Origin: Moraxella sp. FZFQ2102
GTDB lineage: Bacteria > Pseudomonadota > Gammaproteobacteria > Pseudomonadales > Moraxellaceae
Assembly (NCBI RefSeq): GCF_024137865.1
Contig: NZ_CP099960.1
Span: 1,116,001-1,180,000, forward strand
Reading direction: 5' to 3'
Length of the DNA: 64,000 nt
Shown here: positions 9,950 to 22,019 of the stretch, one piece after another
Layout of the letters: every line of letters starts with the position of its first letter
How positions within the stretch are numbered: position 1 is the stretch's first letter
Translations under genes and position numbers: made by a program
The notes under the pieces: generated by a model
The model's input: only the letters and a program-made list of their open reading frames with translations
What the model was told of the DNA's origin: nothing
The model's database searches: none

Positions 9950-9982
9950 ATTTTGGATGAATTGAAAAATTAAGGGAATGCT

Positions 9983-12019
9983 ATGTTTCACAAAATTCTA
10001 ATCGCCAACCGTGGTGAAATCGCCTGCCGTGTCGCCGCCACCGCCAAGCGGCTTGGCATCAGCACAGTGGCTGTGTACTCGGATGCCGACCGCGACGCCA
10101 AGCACGCATCCGTCTGCGATGAAGCGGTGCACATCGGCGGCTCTGCGCCCAAGGACAGCTATCTAAAATGGGATGTCATCATCGATGTCGCCAAGCGCAC
10201 AGGTGCACAGGCGATTCACCCTGGTTATGGGTTCTTAAGCGAAAATGATGAATTTGCCAAAGCGTGCCAAGACGCAGGGCTTGTCTTTATCGGGCCGCCA
10301 GCGTCTGCCATCACCGCAATGGGTCTAAAAGCCGAATCCAAACGCCTAATGGAATCTGCCAATGTGCCGCTGATCCCAGGTTATCATGGCGAAAACCAAG
10401 ACCCTGCTTTTTTGCACGCCGAAGCTGACCGTATCGGCTATCCTGTCTTGATTAAGGCAAGCTCAGGCGGCGGCGGTAAAGGGATGCGATTGGTTGAGCA
10501 GTCGGCAGATTTTCTGGATGCTTTGGCATCATGTCAGCGTGAAGCAAGTAAAAGCTTCGGCAGTGATAAGGTCTTGATCGAAAAATACGCACTTAAGCCG
10601 CGCCATATCGAGATTCAAGTCTTTGGCGATACGCATGGCAATTATGTGTATCTGTTTGAGCGTGATTGCTCAGTGCAACGCCGCCACCAAAAAGTACTCG
10701 AAGAAGCCCCAGCACCTGATGTCAGTGAAACGATGCGCGAAGCGATGGGACAAGCGGCGATCAATGCGGCGCGTGCGGTCGGCTATGTCGGTGCTGGCAC
10801 GGTGGAGTTCATCGTCGAGCAGCGCGACGGGCAGATGAATTTTTATTTCATGGAAATGAATACTCGCCTGCAGGTCGAGCACCCTGTCACCGAAGCCATC
10901 ACAGGCACTGACCTTGTCGAGTGGCAGCTGCGTGTAGCGGCAGGCGAGCCTTTGCCACTGCGCCAAGATGAGCTTAGCATCAACGGACACGCCATCGAAG
11001 CGCGTATCTGTGCTGAGAATCCTGATAATAATTTTCTGCCCGCCACAGGTACGCTGATGACTTATGACAAGCCAGAGCACACCGCCTTTAGCATCTCATC
11101 GGTGCGTATCGATGATGGTGTGCGTACAGGCGATGTCATCAGTCCTTATTATGATTCGATGATTGCCAAGCTTATCGTGCATGGTAAGGACAGACAGCAC
11201 GCGCTGGCACTGCTTGATCAGGCGCTTGCCGAGACGCGTATCGTCGGTTTGCCAAATAATGTCGCGTTTTTGCGCCATGTGCTTGCTACTGATTCTTTTA
11301 AATTTGCCAATCTGGATACCGCACTGATTGAGCGCGAAAAAGATGTATTGTTCCATCAGCAGCGTCTGCCGCTCAATCTTTTGGTCGCGACCGCCTTGGT
11401 ACAAAATCTGCACGCTACCACAAGCACTGACCCTTTTGCCACACAGACAGGCTTTCGTGCTTACTCACGCTATCAGCCAAGCTTTGAGCTGTCGTTTGAT
11501 GATACTGCCTTGCACGCGGTGATGAGTGATGTGACAGATAATAGCTTTACCCTAAGCATCGCCAAAATCATCGAAAAAGACAAAAAACAGCAAAACATTC
11601 TATCAAGCGAGACCATCTATCAAGGGCAAGTTGCTTATTTGGCAAATGCCGATAGCGAATACACGCTGTGGCTTGATGGCACACGCCTGCAGGTACACGG
11701 CACACAAGTCGGCGAAGTGGTGCATATCTTCACCCAAGCGGGCAGCGGACAGATCACACTCATCGACTGCTTGGCGCACACAGGCGAAGAGTCGGACGCT
11801 GGCGGCAGCCTAAAATCACCGATGCCAGGGCAAGTGGTGGCGTTTCGTGTTGCCGTCGGTGATACGGTCAAAAAAGGTCAGCCGCTTGCGGTGATCGAAG
11901 CGATGAAAATCGAGCACACCATCCACGCGCCGAGCGATGGCGTGGTGGCAGAGCTGCTGTTCTCTGCAGGTGATTTGGTCGCTGATGGTGATGAATTGCT
12001 CAAATTACAGACAGACTAA
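9983..12019 (+). CDS. liuD: Methylcrotonyl-CoA carboxylase, biotin-containing (alpha) subunit
   Basis: A 678-residue biotin-dependent carboxylase subunit. The N-terminal biotin carboxylase half begins with ILIANRGEIACRVAATAKRL, has an ATP-grasp glycine loop SSGGGGKGMRLV near residue 160, and has MNTRLQVEHPVTE near residue 293. A linker follows, and then a C-terminal biotinyl domain with VIEAMKIEHTIHAP, where the lysine carries biotin. It carboxylates biotin with ATP and bicarbonate and hands the group to LiuB. The length matches the family. AAGGGAATGCT precedes the ATG, and the stop is followed within 9 bases by the liuE start, so the two are translationally close. Confidence 0.94.
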   Translation: MFHKILIANRGEIACRVAATAKRLGISTVAVYSDADRDAKHASVCDEAVHIGGSAPKDSYLKWDVIIDVAKRTGAQAIHPGYGFLSENDEFAKACQDAGLVFIGPPASAITAMGLKAESKRLMESANVPLIPGYHGENQDPAFLHAEADRIGYPVLIKASSGGGGKGMRLVEQSADFLDALASCQREASKSFGSDKVLIEKYALKPRHIEIQVFGDTHGNYVYLFERDCSVQRRHQKVLEEAPAPDVSETMREAMGQAAINAARAVGYVGAGTVEFIVEQRDGQMNFYFMEMNTRLQVEHPVTEAITGTDLVEWQLRVAAGEPLPLRQDELSINGHAIEARICAENPDNNFLPATGTLMTYDKPEHTAFSISSVRIDDGVRTGDVISPYYDSMIAKLIVHGKDRQHALALLDQALAETRIVGLPNNVAFLRHVLATDSFKFANLDTALIEREKDVLFHQQRLPLNLLVATALVQNLHATTSTDPFATQTGFRAYSRYQPSFELSFDDTALHAVMSDVTDNSFTLSIAKIIEKDKKQQNILSSETIYQGQVAYLANADSEYTLWLDGTRLQVHGTQVGEVVHIFTQAGSGQITLIDCLAHTGEESDAGGSLKSPMPGQVVAFRVAVGDTVKKGQPLAVIEAMKIEHTIHAPSDGVVAELLFSAGDLVADGDELLKLQTD

Positions 12020-12028
12020 GGAGCGGTG

Positions 12029-12949
12029 ATGAATTATCCAGACAAAGTGCTGATCGTCGATGTCGCTGCGCGCGATGGTCTGCAAAACGAAAAACAAACC
12101 GTACCAACCGACATCAAAGTCAAGCTTATCAATGACTTACAAGCTGCAGGCGTAAAAAAACTTGAAGCCACAAGCTTTGTATCGCCCAAATGGGTGCCGC
12201 AGATGGCGGATAATGATGCGGTGCTTGACGGTCTGTCGGTGCGTGATGATGTCGTCTATTCGGTCTTGACGCCGAACATGAAAGGCTTTGAATCGGCGCT
12301 TGCTCATCGTGCGCAATTTACCAATTATGAAGTGGTGATTTTTGGCTCAGCCAGCGAAGCTTTTAGCCAAAAAAACATCAACTGCAGCATCGATGAGAGC
12401 ATCGAACGCTTTGCGCCTGTTGCCGCTGCTGCCAAGGCGCATGGCATCCGTGTGCGTGGCGTGATTTCTTGCACCGTCGGCTGTCCTTATGAAGGCGAGA
12501 TCAGCCCTGATAAGGTCGCTTATGTCACCAAAAAACTAATCGACATCGGCGCAGAACACATCGGTATCGCAGACACCATCGGCGTCGGCACACCGCTTAA
12601 GGTGCAGCGTGCGATCGGTGCAGCGCTTGAATATATTGACATTGACAATGTCTCTGGGCATTTTCATGACACTTATGGGCAAGCGCTTGCCAATACTTTG
12701 GCGGCACTACAAATGGGTGTGCATCAGTTTGACACATCAGTAGCAGGACTTGGTGGCTGCCCATATGCCAAGGGCGCCACAGGCAATGTCGCCACCGAAG
12801 ATGTGGTGTATATGCTGCATGGCATGGGCATCGAAACTGGCATTGATTTGGATAAGCTCATCGATGCAGGTCAAGCGATCAGCGAATTTTTGGGTCGTGC
12901 CAATGGCTCAAAAGTGGCACGAGCGATTTTGAACAAACGACAAGCTTAG
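12029..12949 (+). CDS. liuE: Hydroxymethylglutaryl-CoA lyase
   Basis: A 306-residue TIM-barrel lyase that splits HMG-CoA into acetyl-CoA and acetoacetate, the last step of the leucine pathway. Seen are VDVAARDGLQNEKQ near residue 9 (metal-binding aspartate, substrate arginine) and the HMG-CoA lyase signature SVAGLGGCPYAKGATGNVAT near residue 235, which carries the catalytic cysteine. The ATG at 12029 is preferred over the GTG at 12026 because AGGAG lies 6 bases from it. The ribosome site overlaps the liuD stop region. Confidence 0.94.
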   Translation: MNYPDKVLIVDVAARDGLQNEKQTVPTDIKVKLINDLQAAGVKKLEATSFVSPKWVPQMADNDAVLDGLSVRDDVVYSVLTPNMKGFESALAHRAQFTNYEVVIFGSASEAFSQKNINCSIDESIERFAPVAAAAKAHGIRVRGVISCTVGCPYEGEISPDKVAYVTKKLIDIGAEHIGIADTIGVGTPLKVQRAIGAALEYIDIDNVSGHFHDTYGQALANTLAALQMGVHQFDTSVAGLGGCPYAKGATGNVATEDVVYMLHGMGIETGIDLDKLIDAGQAISEFLGRANGSKVARAILNKRQA

Positions 12950-13013
12950 CTGGTTTTGGCTAAATTTTTATCCGTTAAATGATTTTCTATAATTTTCAAT
13001 AAGGAGCGTTATC

Positions 13014-14189
13014 ATGAACCTAGGACTCGATTATCAATTGGGCGACGACATCAATGCCTTGCGCGAAGCGGTGCAAGCTTTTGCGGCAGCTGAGATCGCC
13101 CCACGCGCCGCCGAGATTGACCACACCGACCAATTCCCGATGGATCTGTGGCAAAAGATGGGGGATTTGGGCTTGCATGGCATTACAGTGCCTGAAAGCT
13201 ACGGCGGTGTCGATATGGGCTATGTCGCACACATGGTGGCGATGGAAGAGATCAGCCGTGCGTCAGCGTCGGTGGCATTAAGCTATGGCGCACACTCAAA
13301 CCTATGCATCAACCAAATCAAGCGCAACGGCAACGAAGCACAAAAACAAAAATACCTACCAAAACTCATCACAGGCGAGTACATCGGTGCACTGGCGATG
13401 AGTGAACCGGGCGCAGGCTCAGATGTCACGAGCATGAAGCTGCGCGCCGAAGAAAAAGACGGCGTCTATATCCTAAACGGCACTAAAATGTGGATCACCA
13501 ACGGCCCTGATGCTGATGTGATGGCGGTCTATGCCAAGACCAATCCTGAGCTTGGCGCCAAGGGCATCACCGCATTTTTGGTCGAAAAAGGCATGAAAGG
13601 CTTTTATACCGCCCAAAAGCTTGATAAGTTGGGTATGCGCGGCAGTCACACAGGCGAGATGGTCTTTGAAAATGTCGAAGTCCCTGCCGAGAACATCCTA
13701 GGCGGCTTAAATAACGGCGTCAAGGTGCTGATGAGCGGTCTTGACTATGAGCGCGCGGTACTAGCAGCAGGCCCGATTGGTATCATGCAAGCGGTGATGG
13801 ATAATGTCGTGCCCTACATCCACGACCGCAAACAGTTCGGTCAGCCGATTGGTGAGTTTCAACTGATCCAAGCCAAGGTCGCTGATATGTACACCACCTT
13901 GCAAGCAGGTCGCAGCTTCCTATATACCGTGGGCAAAAACCTAGATATGCTAGGCGCTGAGCATGTCCGCCAAGTGCGCAAAGACTGTGCAAGCGTGATT
14001 CTATGGACAGCAGAGAAAGCCACTTGGATGGCGGGCGAAGGCATCCAAATCTTCGGCGGTAATGGCTTTACCAACGAGTTTCCACTAGGTCGCCTATGGC
14101 GTGATGCCAAGCTGTACGAAATCGGCGCAGGCACGAGCGAGATTCGCCGTATGCTGATTGGTCGTGAGTTGTTTAACGAAACAGCGTGA
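13014..14189 (+). CDS. liuA: Isovaleryl-CoA dehydrogenase
   Basis: A 391-residue acyl-CoA dehydrogenase that oxidises isovaleryl-CoA to 3-methylcrotonyl-CoA with FAD, passing electrons to ETF. Motifs include [15 protein letters not shown] near residue 127, KMWITNGP near residue 158 and [20 protein letters not shown] near residue 344. Glutamate 246 in [14 protein letters not shown] is at the position of the catalytic base typical of isovaleryl-CoA dehydrogenases. It follows liuE by 64 bases with AAGGAG before its ATG and ends the operon at a strong terminator. Having liuA last rather than first differs from the Pseudomonas liuRABCDE order. Confidence 0.93.
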   Translation: MNLGLDYQLGDDINALREAVQAFAAAEIAPRAAEIDHTDQFPMDLWQKMGDLGLHGITVPESYGGVDMGYVAHMVAMEEISRASASVALSYGAHSNLCINQIKRNGNEAQKQKYLPKLITGEYIGALAMSEPGAGSDVTSMKLRAEEKDGVYILNGTKMWITNGPDADVMAVYAKTNPELGAKGITAFLVEKGMKGFYTAQKLDKLGMRGSHTGEMVFENVEVPAENILGGLNNGVKVLMSGLDYERAVLAAGPIGIMQAVMDNVVPYIHDRKQFGQPIGEFQLIQAKVADMYTTLQAGRSFLYTVGKNLDMLGAEHVRQVRKDCASVILWTAEKATWMAGEGIQIFGGNGFTNEFPLGRLWRDAKLYEIGAGTSEIRRMLIGRELFNETA

Positions 14190-14206
14190 TGGCGTGATGG
14201 CTTGAT

Positions 14207-14245
14207 AAAAATAAATCCTTGGGCTGGCTCAAGGATTTATTTTTT
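14207..14245. terminator. Bidirectional terminator between liuA and the DMT transporter gene
   Basis: AAAAATAAATCCTTG pairs with CAAGGATTTATTTTT around a short GC loop, with A and T runs on either side. It serves the convergent genes; the transporter stop codon lies inside it. Confidence 0.85.
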
Positions 14246-15127
14246 GGGTTCAGATATTGGTCTCAGCGTCGTTTTTTGGCATAGCCACACCCCTGCCAAG
14301 GCAAGCACAAAGCCAAGCATTTGGATGAATGATAAAGTTTCGCCGAACAACAGCTTAGCTTGGATAGCAGCCAAAGGTGGCGCAAGCAATAAAAACGATG
14401 TGGTCTTGACCGCGCCGATGTTTTTGATGAGCTTAATAAACAAAAACACGCCTACGCCTGACAGCACCACCACTGCCCAAAACAGCCCAAAGATCGATTG
14501 GCTGTTGATCACCAACAAATCTTCTTGCATCACCAGCATTAGTACAGCAGCGGTGAGCATGGCAGCGAAATTTTGTAGGGCAAGTGATGGGATGATGTCT
14601 GATGTACCAATGTACTGCTTTTGTAGCACCATGCCGATGGTGATGCTCAGCACCGATAAGACAGCGATGGCAAACACCACCAAAGAAAACTCTGCACCCA
14701 AGCCAAGTGACGGCGACACCACACAATAAATCCCAAGTATGCCCAAAATCATGCCAAACAGCGCGCCCATCGCAAGTTTTTCTTTAAAAAATATCAGCAT
14801 AATAATCAAGGTAAAAATCGGCTGCAAACCACCAAGCAGCGCCATCAAAGATGCGCTCACTCCTTGACTGATCGCCCAATAACCACCGCCCAGATACAAA
14901 CCACTGCTGAGCATGCCGACCAAAAAATGCTTGCCCCAATCACGCACCGCAGGATAGGCACGCTTTAGCACCCAAGCCACAAGCACAAACATCAAGCACG
15001 ACAGCGCAAATCGCAACCCTAAGAAAATATTGGGTGACACAACACCGACAATCATCCGACCGACGATAAAGCCCGACGACCAAATGATGATAAAGACACT
15101 GGCAAGAATCAGATTGGCTGGCTGCAT
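14237..15127 (-). CDS. EamA/DMT-family transporter
   Basis: A 296-residue inner-membrane protein with about ten hydrophobic helices arranged as two EamA repeats. It opens with LILASVFIIIWSSGFIVGRM, the usual first helix of the drug/metabolite transporter superfamily. Members export amino acids, nucleosides or drugs; the substrate cannot be told from the sequence. It is a single gene, convergent with liuA, and its last codons form part of the shared terminator. Confidence 0.82.
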   Translation of the reverse strand: MQPANLILASVFIIIWSSGFIVGRMIVGVVSPNIFLGLRFALSCLMFVLVAWVLKRAYPAVRDWGKHFLVGMLSSGLYLGGGYWAISQGVSASLMALLGGLQPIFTLIIMLIFFKEKLAMGALFGMILGILGIYCVVSPSLGLGAEFSLVVFAIAVLSVLSITIGMVLQKQYIGTSDIIPSLALQNFAAMLTAAVLMLVMQEDLLVINSQSIFGLFWAVVVLSGVGVFLFIKLIKNIGAVKTTSFLLLAPPLAAIQAKLLFGETLSFIQMLGFVLALAGVWLCQKTTLRPISEPKK

Positions 15128-15219
15128 GGGATGTGGGTGGTAGGTTTGATGGATTGTTGGTATATTATTACAAAAAATGGGGGGGTGGCAAGGGTTGGTG
15201 GTATTGGTGTAAAAATGAA

Positions 15220-15251
15220 AACCCTTAATCTTACAGAGAAAACTAAGGGTT
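15220..15251 (-). terminator. Terminator of the ABC exporter gene
   Basis: AACCCTTA / TAAGGGTT, an 8-bp stem with a 16-base loop, followed on the minus strand by a T-rich tail. It lies 23 bases past the exporter stop. Confidence 0.6.
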
Positions 15252-15273
15252 CACCCACCGAGCAGAAGTTTTT

Positions 15274-17112
15274 TTATTCTTCTGCCAAAAATCCCCCACT
15301 TTGGCGCGCCCACAGTGATGCATAGATGCCATCTTTGGCGATCAGCTCATCATGCGTACCCATCTCGACGATACGCCCTGCCTGCATCACCACCAGTCTG
15401 TCCATCGACGCGATGGTTGATAGGCGATGCGCGATGGCGATCACTGTCTTGCCTGCCATCATCTGATCCAGGCTTTGGGTGATGGCGAATTCCACTTCAG
15501 AATCCAGCGCACTGGTCGCTTCATCCAGCAGCAGAATCGGTGCGTTTTTGAGCATCACGCGTGCGATGGCGATACGCTGACGCTGGCCGCCAGACAGCTT
15601 GACGCCGCGTTCGCCGACTTGGGTGTCCAGCCCTGTATTGCCATATTTATCCTTGAGCGTCTGGATAAACTCCCATGCGTGCGCCGCCTTTGCCGCAGCG
15701 ATGATCTCATCATCAGTCGCATCAGGCTTGCCATAGGCGATGTTCTCACGCACCGTGCGATGCAGCAAGCTTGTGTCTTGGGTAACCATGCCGATATTTT
15801 GGCGTAAGGTCTCTTGGGTGATGGTACTAATGTCCTGATCATCGATACGGATCGTACCGCCATCGACATCATAAAATCGCAGCAGTAGATTGACCAGTGT
15901 CGATTTGCCTGCGCCTGATCGCCCGACCAGACCGATTTTCTCGCCTGCTTGGATATTTAGGGTGAACTGATCCAGTAGCGGCGGATTTGTCGATTTACCA
16001 TAATTAAAAGTCACCGCATCGAACGCGATCTTACCCTGTTTCACATGAAACGCCTTAGCATTAGGCGCATCGATGACAGCGTGTGGCGTAGTCAAGGTTT
16101 TCATGCCGTCTTGTACCGTGCCCAAATGCTCAAACAAACTCGCCGTCTCCCACAGCACCCAATGCGTCAAGCCCTGCAAGCGGATTGCCAACGCACCAGC
16201 GACCGCCACCGCGCCTGCACCGACCTGTCCTTGCATCCACAGATACAGACCGATCGCCACAGAGCCCGTCACCGTAATGAGCGCGATACTCGACACGCAG
16301 ATCTCAAGCACACTCACCAAGCGCATTTGTTCATTGACTTTGGATAAGAAGCTTGTCATCGCTTCTTTGGCGTACACCGATTCGCGGCGCGCATGGCTAA
16401 ATAGCTTGACCGTGCTGATATTGGCATAAGCATCGGTGATCCGCCCTGTCATTAGGGCGCGCGCATCGGCTTGTTCTTTTGAACTGCGCTGCAGCTTGGG
16501 TAATAAGAACGCAAGCAAGCCAATCACCATCAGCACCCATCCCACAAAAGGCACAGCCAACAGCGGATGTAGATTAACCAGTACCGCACCTGAGCCAACC
16601 AAAAAGGTGATGATAAACACGAACACGCCGATCACCGTCATCACCACATCGCGTGCCGACAGCGCCGTCTGCATTACTTTTGCCGACACACGCCCAGAGA
16701 ACTCTTCTTGATAAAACTGCATCGACTGTCCCAGCATATGCTGATGAAAAATCCACCGCAGTCGCATCGGCGCAACGCCTTGTAGCACCTGATGATGCAC
16801 GGTTGTCTCAAACACCATCACCACAGGCACACAGACACTGATGGCAAGCATCACCATCAGCTCATCGCGCTTATCCGCCCACAGCTGACCAGGGCTCAGC
16901 ACACTCATCCAGTCGATGATCTGCCCGACCCACGCATACACGAGCGCCCAATACAGCCCTGATAACGCCGTCAGAAGCGTAAATGCCACAAGCCAACCGC
17001 GAAACCCTGTCGTGCACGCATAGATGAACGAGATGAGCGAGCCGTCGGTCTTGGGCAAGCTGACATCAGGAAAAGGATCAAGGCGTTTTTCAAAATAACC
17101 AAATAAAGACAT
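15274..17112 (-). CDS. ABC exporter, fused permease-ATPase (MsbA-like)
   Basis: A 612-residue half-transporter. About six transmembrane helices occupy residues 30-320, followed by an ATPase domain. Walker A GLVGRSGAGKSTLVN is near residue 395, the signature KLSGGQRQRIAIARVML near residue 500, and Walker B ILLLDEATSALDSE follows it directly; the H-loop is IAIAHRLSTI. It would work as a homodimer in the inner membrane, exporting lipid or drug. It lacks a partner gene. The linker between the domains carries a parS-like site, read as FHVKQG, which sits in a region where these proteins vary. Confidence 0.9.
   Translation of the reverse strand: MSLFGYFEKRLDPFPDVSLPKTDGSLISFIYACTTGFRGWLVAFTLLTALSGLYWALVYAWVGQIIDWMSVLSPGQLWADKRDELMVMLAISVCVPVVMVFETTVHHQVLQGVAPMRLRWIFHQHMLGQSMQFYQEEFSGRVSAKVMQTALSARDVVMTVIGVFVFIITFLVGSGAVLVNLHPLLAVPFVGWVLMVIGLLAFLLPKLQRSSKEQADARALMTGRITDAYANISTVKLFSHARRESVYAKEAMTSFLSKVNEQMRLVSVLEICVSSIALITVTGSVAIGLYLWMQGQVGAGAVAVAGALAIRLQGLTHWVLWETASLFEHLGTVQDGMKTLTTPHAVIDAPNAKAFHVKQGKIAFDAVTFNYGKSTNPPLLDQFTLNIQAGEKIGLVGRSGAGKSTLVNLLLRFYDVDGGTIRIDDQDISTITQETLRQNIGMVTQDTSLLHRTVRENIAYGKPDATDDEIIAAAKAAHAWEFIQTLKDKYGNTGLDTQVGERGVKLSGGQRQRIAIARVMLKNAPILLLDEATSALDSEVEFAITQSLDQMMAGKTVIAIAHRLSTIASMDRLVVMQAGRIVEMGTHDELIAKDGIYASLWARQSGGFLAEE
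16038..16051. other. parS-like site 2 (CA centre), in the ABC exporter gene
   Basis: GTTTCACATGAAAC, exact copy of the 14-mer. On the gene strand it encodes FHVK in the linker between the permease and ATPase domains. Confidence 0.6.
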
Positions 17113-17222
17113 AAGCGTTCAATGTTAAAATCAACCGAGTATTATAACAAACTTAAGCCTGTAGATGATGTTATAATTGTTTTATCAAATCTCACAGAAA
17201 AACACACCGAACCGAGCGTACC

Positions 17223-17645
17223 ATGTCCTATCTTGGGCTATTTGTGGCGGCATTTTTGGCGGCGACTTTATTACCTGCACAGTCTGAAATGCTGCTGATT
17301 TATCTTCTGGATCAAAACCTTGTGCCGTGGCTGCTGCTACTGTGCGCAAGTCTTGGCAATGTCTTGGGTTCGTGCGTGAATTTTGTGTTGGGCAAGTTTT
17401 TACAATCATGGATCACGCATCACCGCTTTATTTTCACACCTGATGAGATCGCCAAAGCACGCCTGCGCTATCATCGCTACGGTGCATATTCGCTGCTACT
17501 AAGCTGGGTGCCGATCATCGGCGATCCATTGACTTTGATCGCAGGGATCATGAATGAGCGATTTTGGCGGTTTTTATTATTGGTCAGCATCGCCAAAGTG
17601 GGTCGATACATGGTTGTTTATGCGATTTATTTGGGCATGTTTTAA
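17223..17645 (+). CDS. yqaA: YqaA-family (DedA/SNARE-associated) membrane protein
   Basis: A 140-residue inner-membrane protein with about four hydrophobic segments. It resembles YqaA, the short branch of the DedA/VTT superfamily: FVAAFLAATLLPAQSEMLLI at the N-terminus, then SLGNVLGSCVNFVLGKF, and SLLLSWVPIIGDPLTLIAG in the second half, where the WVPIIGDP proline/aspartate segment is the family mark. DedA relatives take part in lipid recycling and membrane homeostasis; the role of YqaA itself is unknown. The gene starts 110 bases from the divergent exporter gene and converges with thiC. Confidence 0.8.
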   Translation: MSYLGLFVAAFLAATLLPAQSEMLLIYLLDQNLVPWLLLLCASLGNVLGSCVNFVLGKFLQSWITHHRFIFTPDEIAKARLRYHRYGAYSLLLSWVPIIGDPLTLIAGIMNERFWRFLLLVSIAKVGRYMVVYAIYLGMF

Positions 17646-17652
17646 AATAAAA

Positions 17653-17678
17653 AATCAGGGCGAAATTTCACCCTGATT
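17653..17678 (-). terminator. Terminator of thiC
   Basis: AATCAGGG / CCCTGATT stem of 8 bp with further A/T pairing. On the minus strand it is followed by a run of T. It could also stop the convergent yqaA transcript. Confidence 0.7.
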
Positions 17679-17704
17679 GCGTTGATTTTTCAAATAAGAC
17701 TTAA

Positions 17705-20137
<2,433 letters not shown>

Positions 20138-21391
20138 ATGAAAGTACTCGTCTTAGGCGGTGGTGTGATCGGTGTGACTTCTGCCTATTTTCTTGCCAAA
20201 CACGGTGTCGATGTCACCATCATCGACCGTCAAGCGGATGTCGCCGAAGAGACCAGTTTTGGCAATGCAGGACAAATCTCACCGGGTTATTCGACGCCGT
20301 GGGCAGCACCGGGCATTCCGACCAAGGCATTTAAATGGTTTTTCCAAAAGCACGCACCGTTTAATTTTCGCCCTGATGGCACGGCATTTCAGCTGCAGTG
20401 GATGAGCCAAATGCTTGCCAATTGCAATGACAAATCCTACGCCGTCAATAAAGCACGCATGGTGCGTGTCGCTGAGTACAGCCGTGACTGCCTGCGTAAC
20501 TTGCGTGCCGATACAGGCATCGAGTACGAACAGCGCACCCAAGGCACGCTGCAGCTGTTTCGTAAGCCTGAACAGCTTGATGCGGTACATCAAGACATTA
20601 AAGTACTACAAGAGATGGGTGTGGATTATGAGCTGTACGACAACGCTGCAGGCTTAGCAAGCGTCGAACCTGCCCTAGCCAATGCCAAGGCGAACTTGCT
20701 TGGCGGTCTGCGCCTGCCTAATGACGAGACAGGCGACTGCAATCTGTTCACCAAGCGATTGGCAGCGCTTGCCAGGGATTTGGGCGTGAAATTTTTATTC
20801 AATAAAACCATCGATCGCTTGGTCGTCGATGGTGGCAGCATGACAGGCGTCATCGTTGATGGCGAGCTTGTGAGCGCGGACAATTATATCTTGGCACTGG
20901 GCAGCTACACCCCTGCGATGGTCAAATCACTGGGGCTAAAACTGCCTGTCTATCCTGTCAAAGGCTACTCACTGACCGTGCCAATCGTTGATGCCAATAA
21001 CGCGCCCGTCTCAACCGTGATCGATGAAACTTATAAAATCGCCATCACACGCTTTGACAACCGTATCCGTGTCGGCGGCATGGCAGAATTATCTGGCTTT
21101 GACTTAGGACTGAACCCTGCGCGCCGTCAGACGCTTGAGATGGTGTGCGGTGAGCTGTTCAGCGGTGGCGATCTGCCGAGTGCGACCTTTTGGACAGGCT
21201 TGCGTCCGATGACACCAGATGGCACACCTGTGATCGGCGCAACCAAAATCAAAGGCTTGTACCTAAACAACGGTCATGGCACGCTGGGCTGGACGATGTC
21301 GTGTGGTTCTGGTAAATTGATCAGTGACATCGTCACAGGACAAACGCCAGAGATCAGCCTTGAAGGTTTGTCATTAGAGCGTTATAGTTAA
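20138..21391 (+). CDS. dadA: D-amino acid dehydrogenase small subunit
   Basis: A 417-residue FAD-dependent dehydrogenase that deaminates D-alanine and other D-amino acids to the 2-oxo acid, feeding electrons to the respiratory chain at the inner membrane. The N-terminal dinucleotide motif [19 protein letters not shown] is at residues 5-23. [20 protein letters not shown] follows near residue 42, as in DadA, and [18 protein letters not shown] is near the C-terminus. The ATG at 20138 has AAGAAGG about 8 bases upstream. ridA follows after 34 bases, forming a two-gene D-amino-acid unit; no racemase gene is adjacent. Confidence 0.94.
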   Translation: MKVLVLGGGVIGVTSAYFLAKHGVDVTIIDRQADVAEETSFGNAGQISPGYSTPWAAPGIPTKAFKWFFQKHAPFNFRPDGTAFQLQWMSQMLANCNDKSYAVNKARMVRVAEYSRDCLRNLRADTGIEYEQRTQGTLQLFRKPEQLDAVHQDIKVLQEMGVDYELYDNAAGLASVEPALANAKANLLGGLRLPNDETGDCNLFTKRLAALARDLGVKFLFNKTIDRLVVDGGSMTGVIVDGELVSADNYILALGSYTPAMVKSLGLKLPVYPVKGYSLTVPIVDANNAPVSTVIDETYKIAITRFDNRIRVGGMAELSGFDLGLNPARRQTLEMVCGELFSGGDLPSATFWTGLRPMTPDGTPVIGATKIKGLYLNNGHGTLGWTMSCGSGKLISDIVTGQTPEISLEGLSLERYS

Positions 21392-21425
21392 TTTTATCTT
21401 AATAATACTTGACAAGGAGTAATTT

Positions 21426-21776
21426 ATGAGTATCCAAAAATTCGACAGCAACGAAACCCTAAGCGAAGTCGCTGTGCATAATGGCGTGGTCTATCTGGCA
21501 GGTCAAGTGCCTGATGATGACAGCCTGGACATTGCAGGTCAAGCGCGCCAAGTGTTCGCCAATATCGATAAAGCCCTTGCCCAAGCAGGCAGCGATAAAG
21601 CACATCTGCTATCAGCGCAAGTCTTCATCAAAAACCTAAGCGACTTTGAAAGCTTCAACGCCGAATGGAAAGCGTGGGTCGCAGGCACAACGCCACCTGT
21701 GCGTGCGACCATCCAAGCCAACTTGGTCAATCCAAACTGGCTGGTAGAAGTGATGGTCATCGCCGCGGTGAAATAA
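21426..21776 (+). CDS. ridA: RidA/YjgF-family enamine/imine deaminase
   Basis: A 116-residue RidA-family protein, normal length. RidA proteins hydrolyse the reactive enamine/imine intermediates released by PLP and FAD amino-acid enzymes. Here the gene is paired with dadA, whose iminoalanine-type product it would clear. Seen are VYLAGQVPDD near residue 22 and the family-type TTPPVRATIQANLVNPNWLV near residue 86 with the key arginine. The ribosome site AAGGAG is at good spacing. A terminator follows. Confidence 0.9.
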   Translation: MSIQKFDSNETLSEVAVHNGVVYLAGQVPDDDSLDIAGQARQVFANIDKALAQAGSDKAHLLSAQVFIKNLSDFESFNAEWKAWVAGTTPPVRATIQANLVNPNWLVEVMVIAAVK

Positions 21777-21796
21777 GTCCAAGCAAGCTAAATACC

Positions 21797-21833
21797 AAAA
21801 CCGTCTGGGAAGCGATTCTCAGATGGTTTTTTG
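21797..21833 (+). terminator. Terminator of dadA-ridA
   Basis: AAAACCGTCTG pairs with CAGATGGTTTT (one G-U pair), followed by TTTTTTG. It starts 21 bases after the ridA stop. Confidence 0.85.
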
Positions 21834-22019
21834 TTGTCAAACTACATCACAATCAACATTTTACCCCACAAAGTGTGCTATGCTACCGCTTAGCACTATG
21901 GTCGTATAAAAACAAAATAAGACTGGGCAGCGAGTTGCAGATAGTACAGCAAGACAAGCGGGCGCAGTATTATTTTGAATTTTATAGACCATAAAACACA
22001 AACCACACAAGGGAAAACT

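Noticed and set aside
15170..15210. G-rich run (GGGGGGTGGCAAGGGTTGGTGG) as a G-quadruplex element
   Set aside because: Only short G tracts with irregular spacing in a small intergenic stretch; no support beyond composition.
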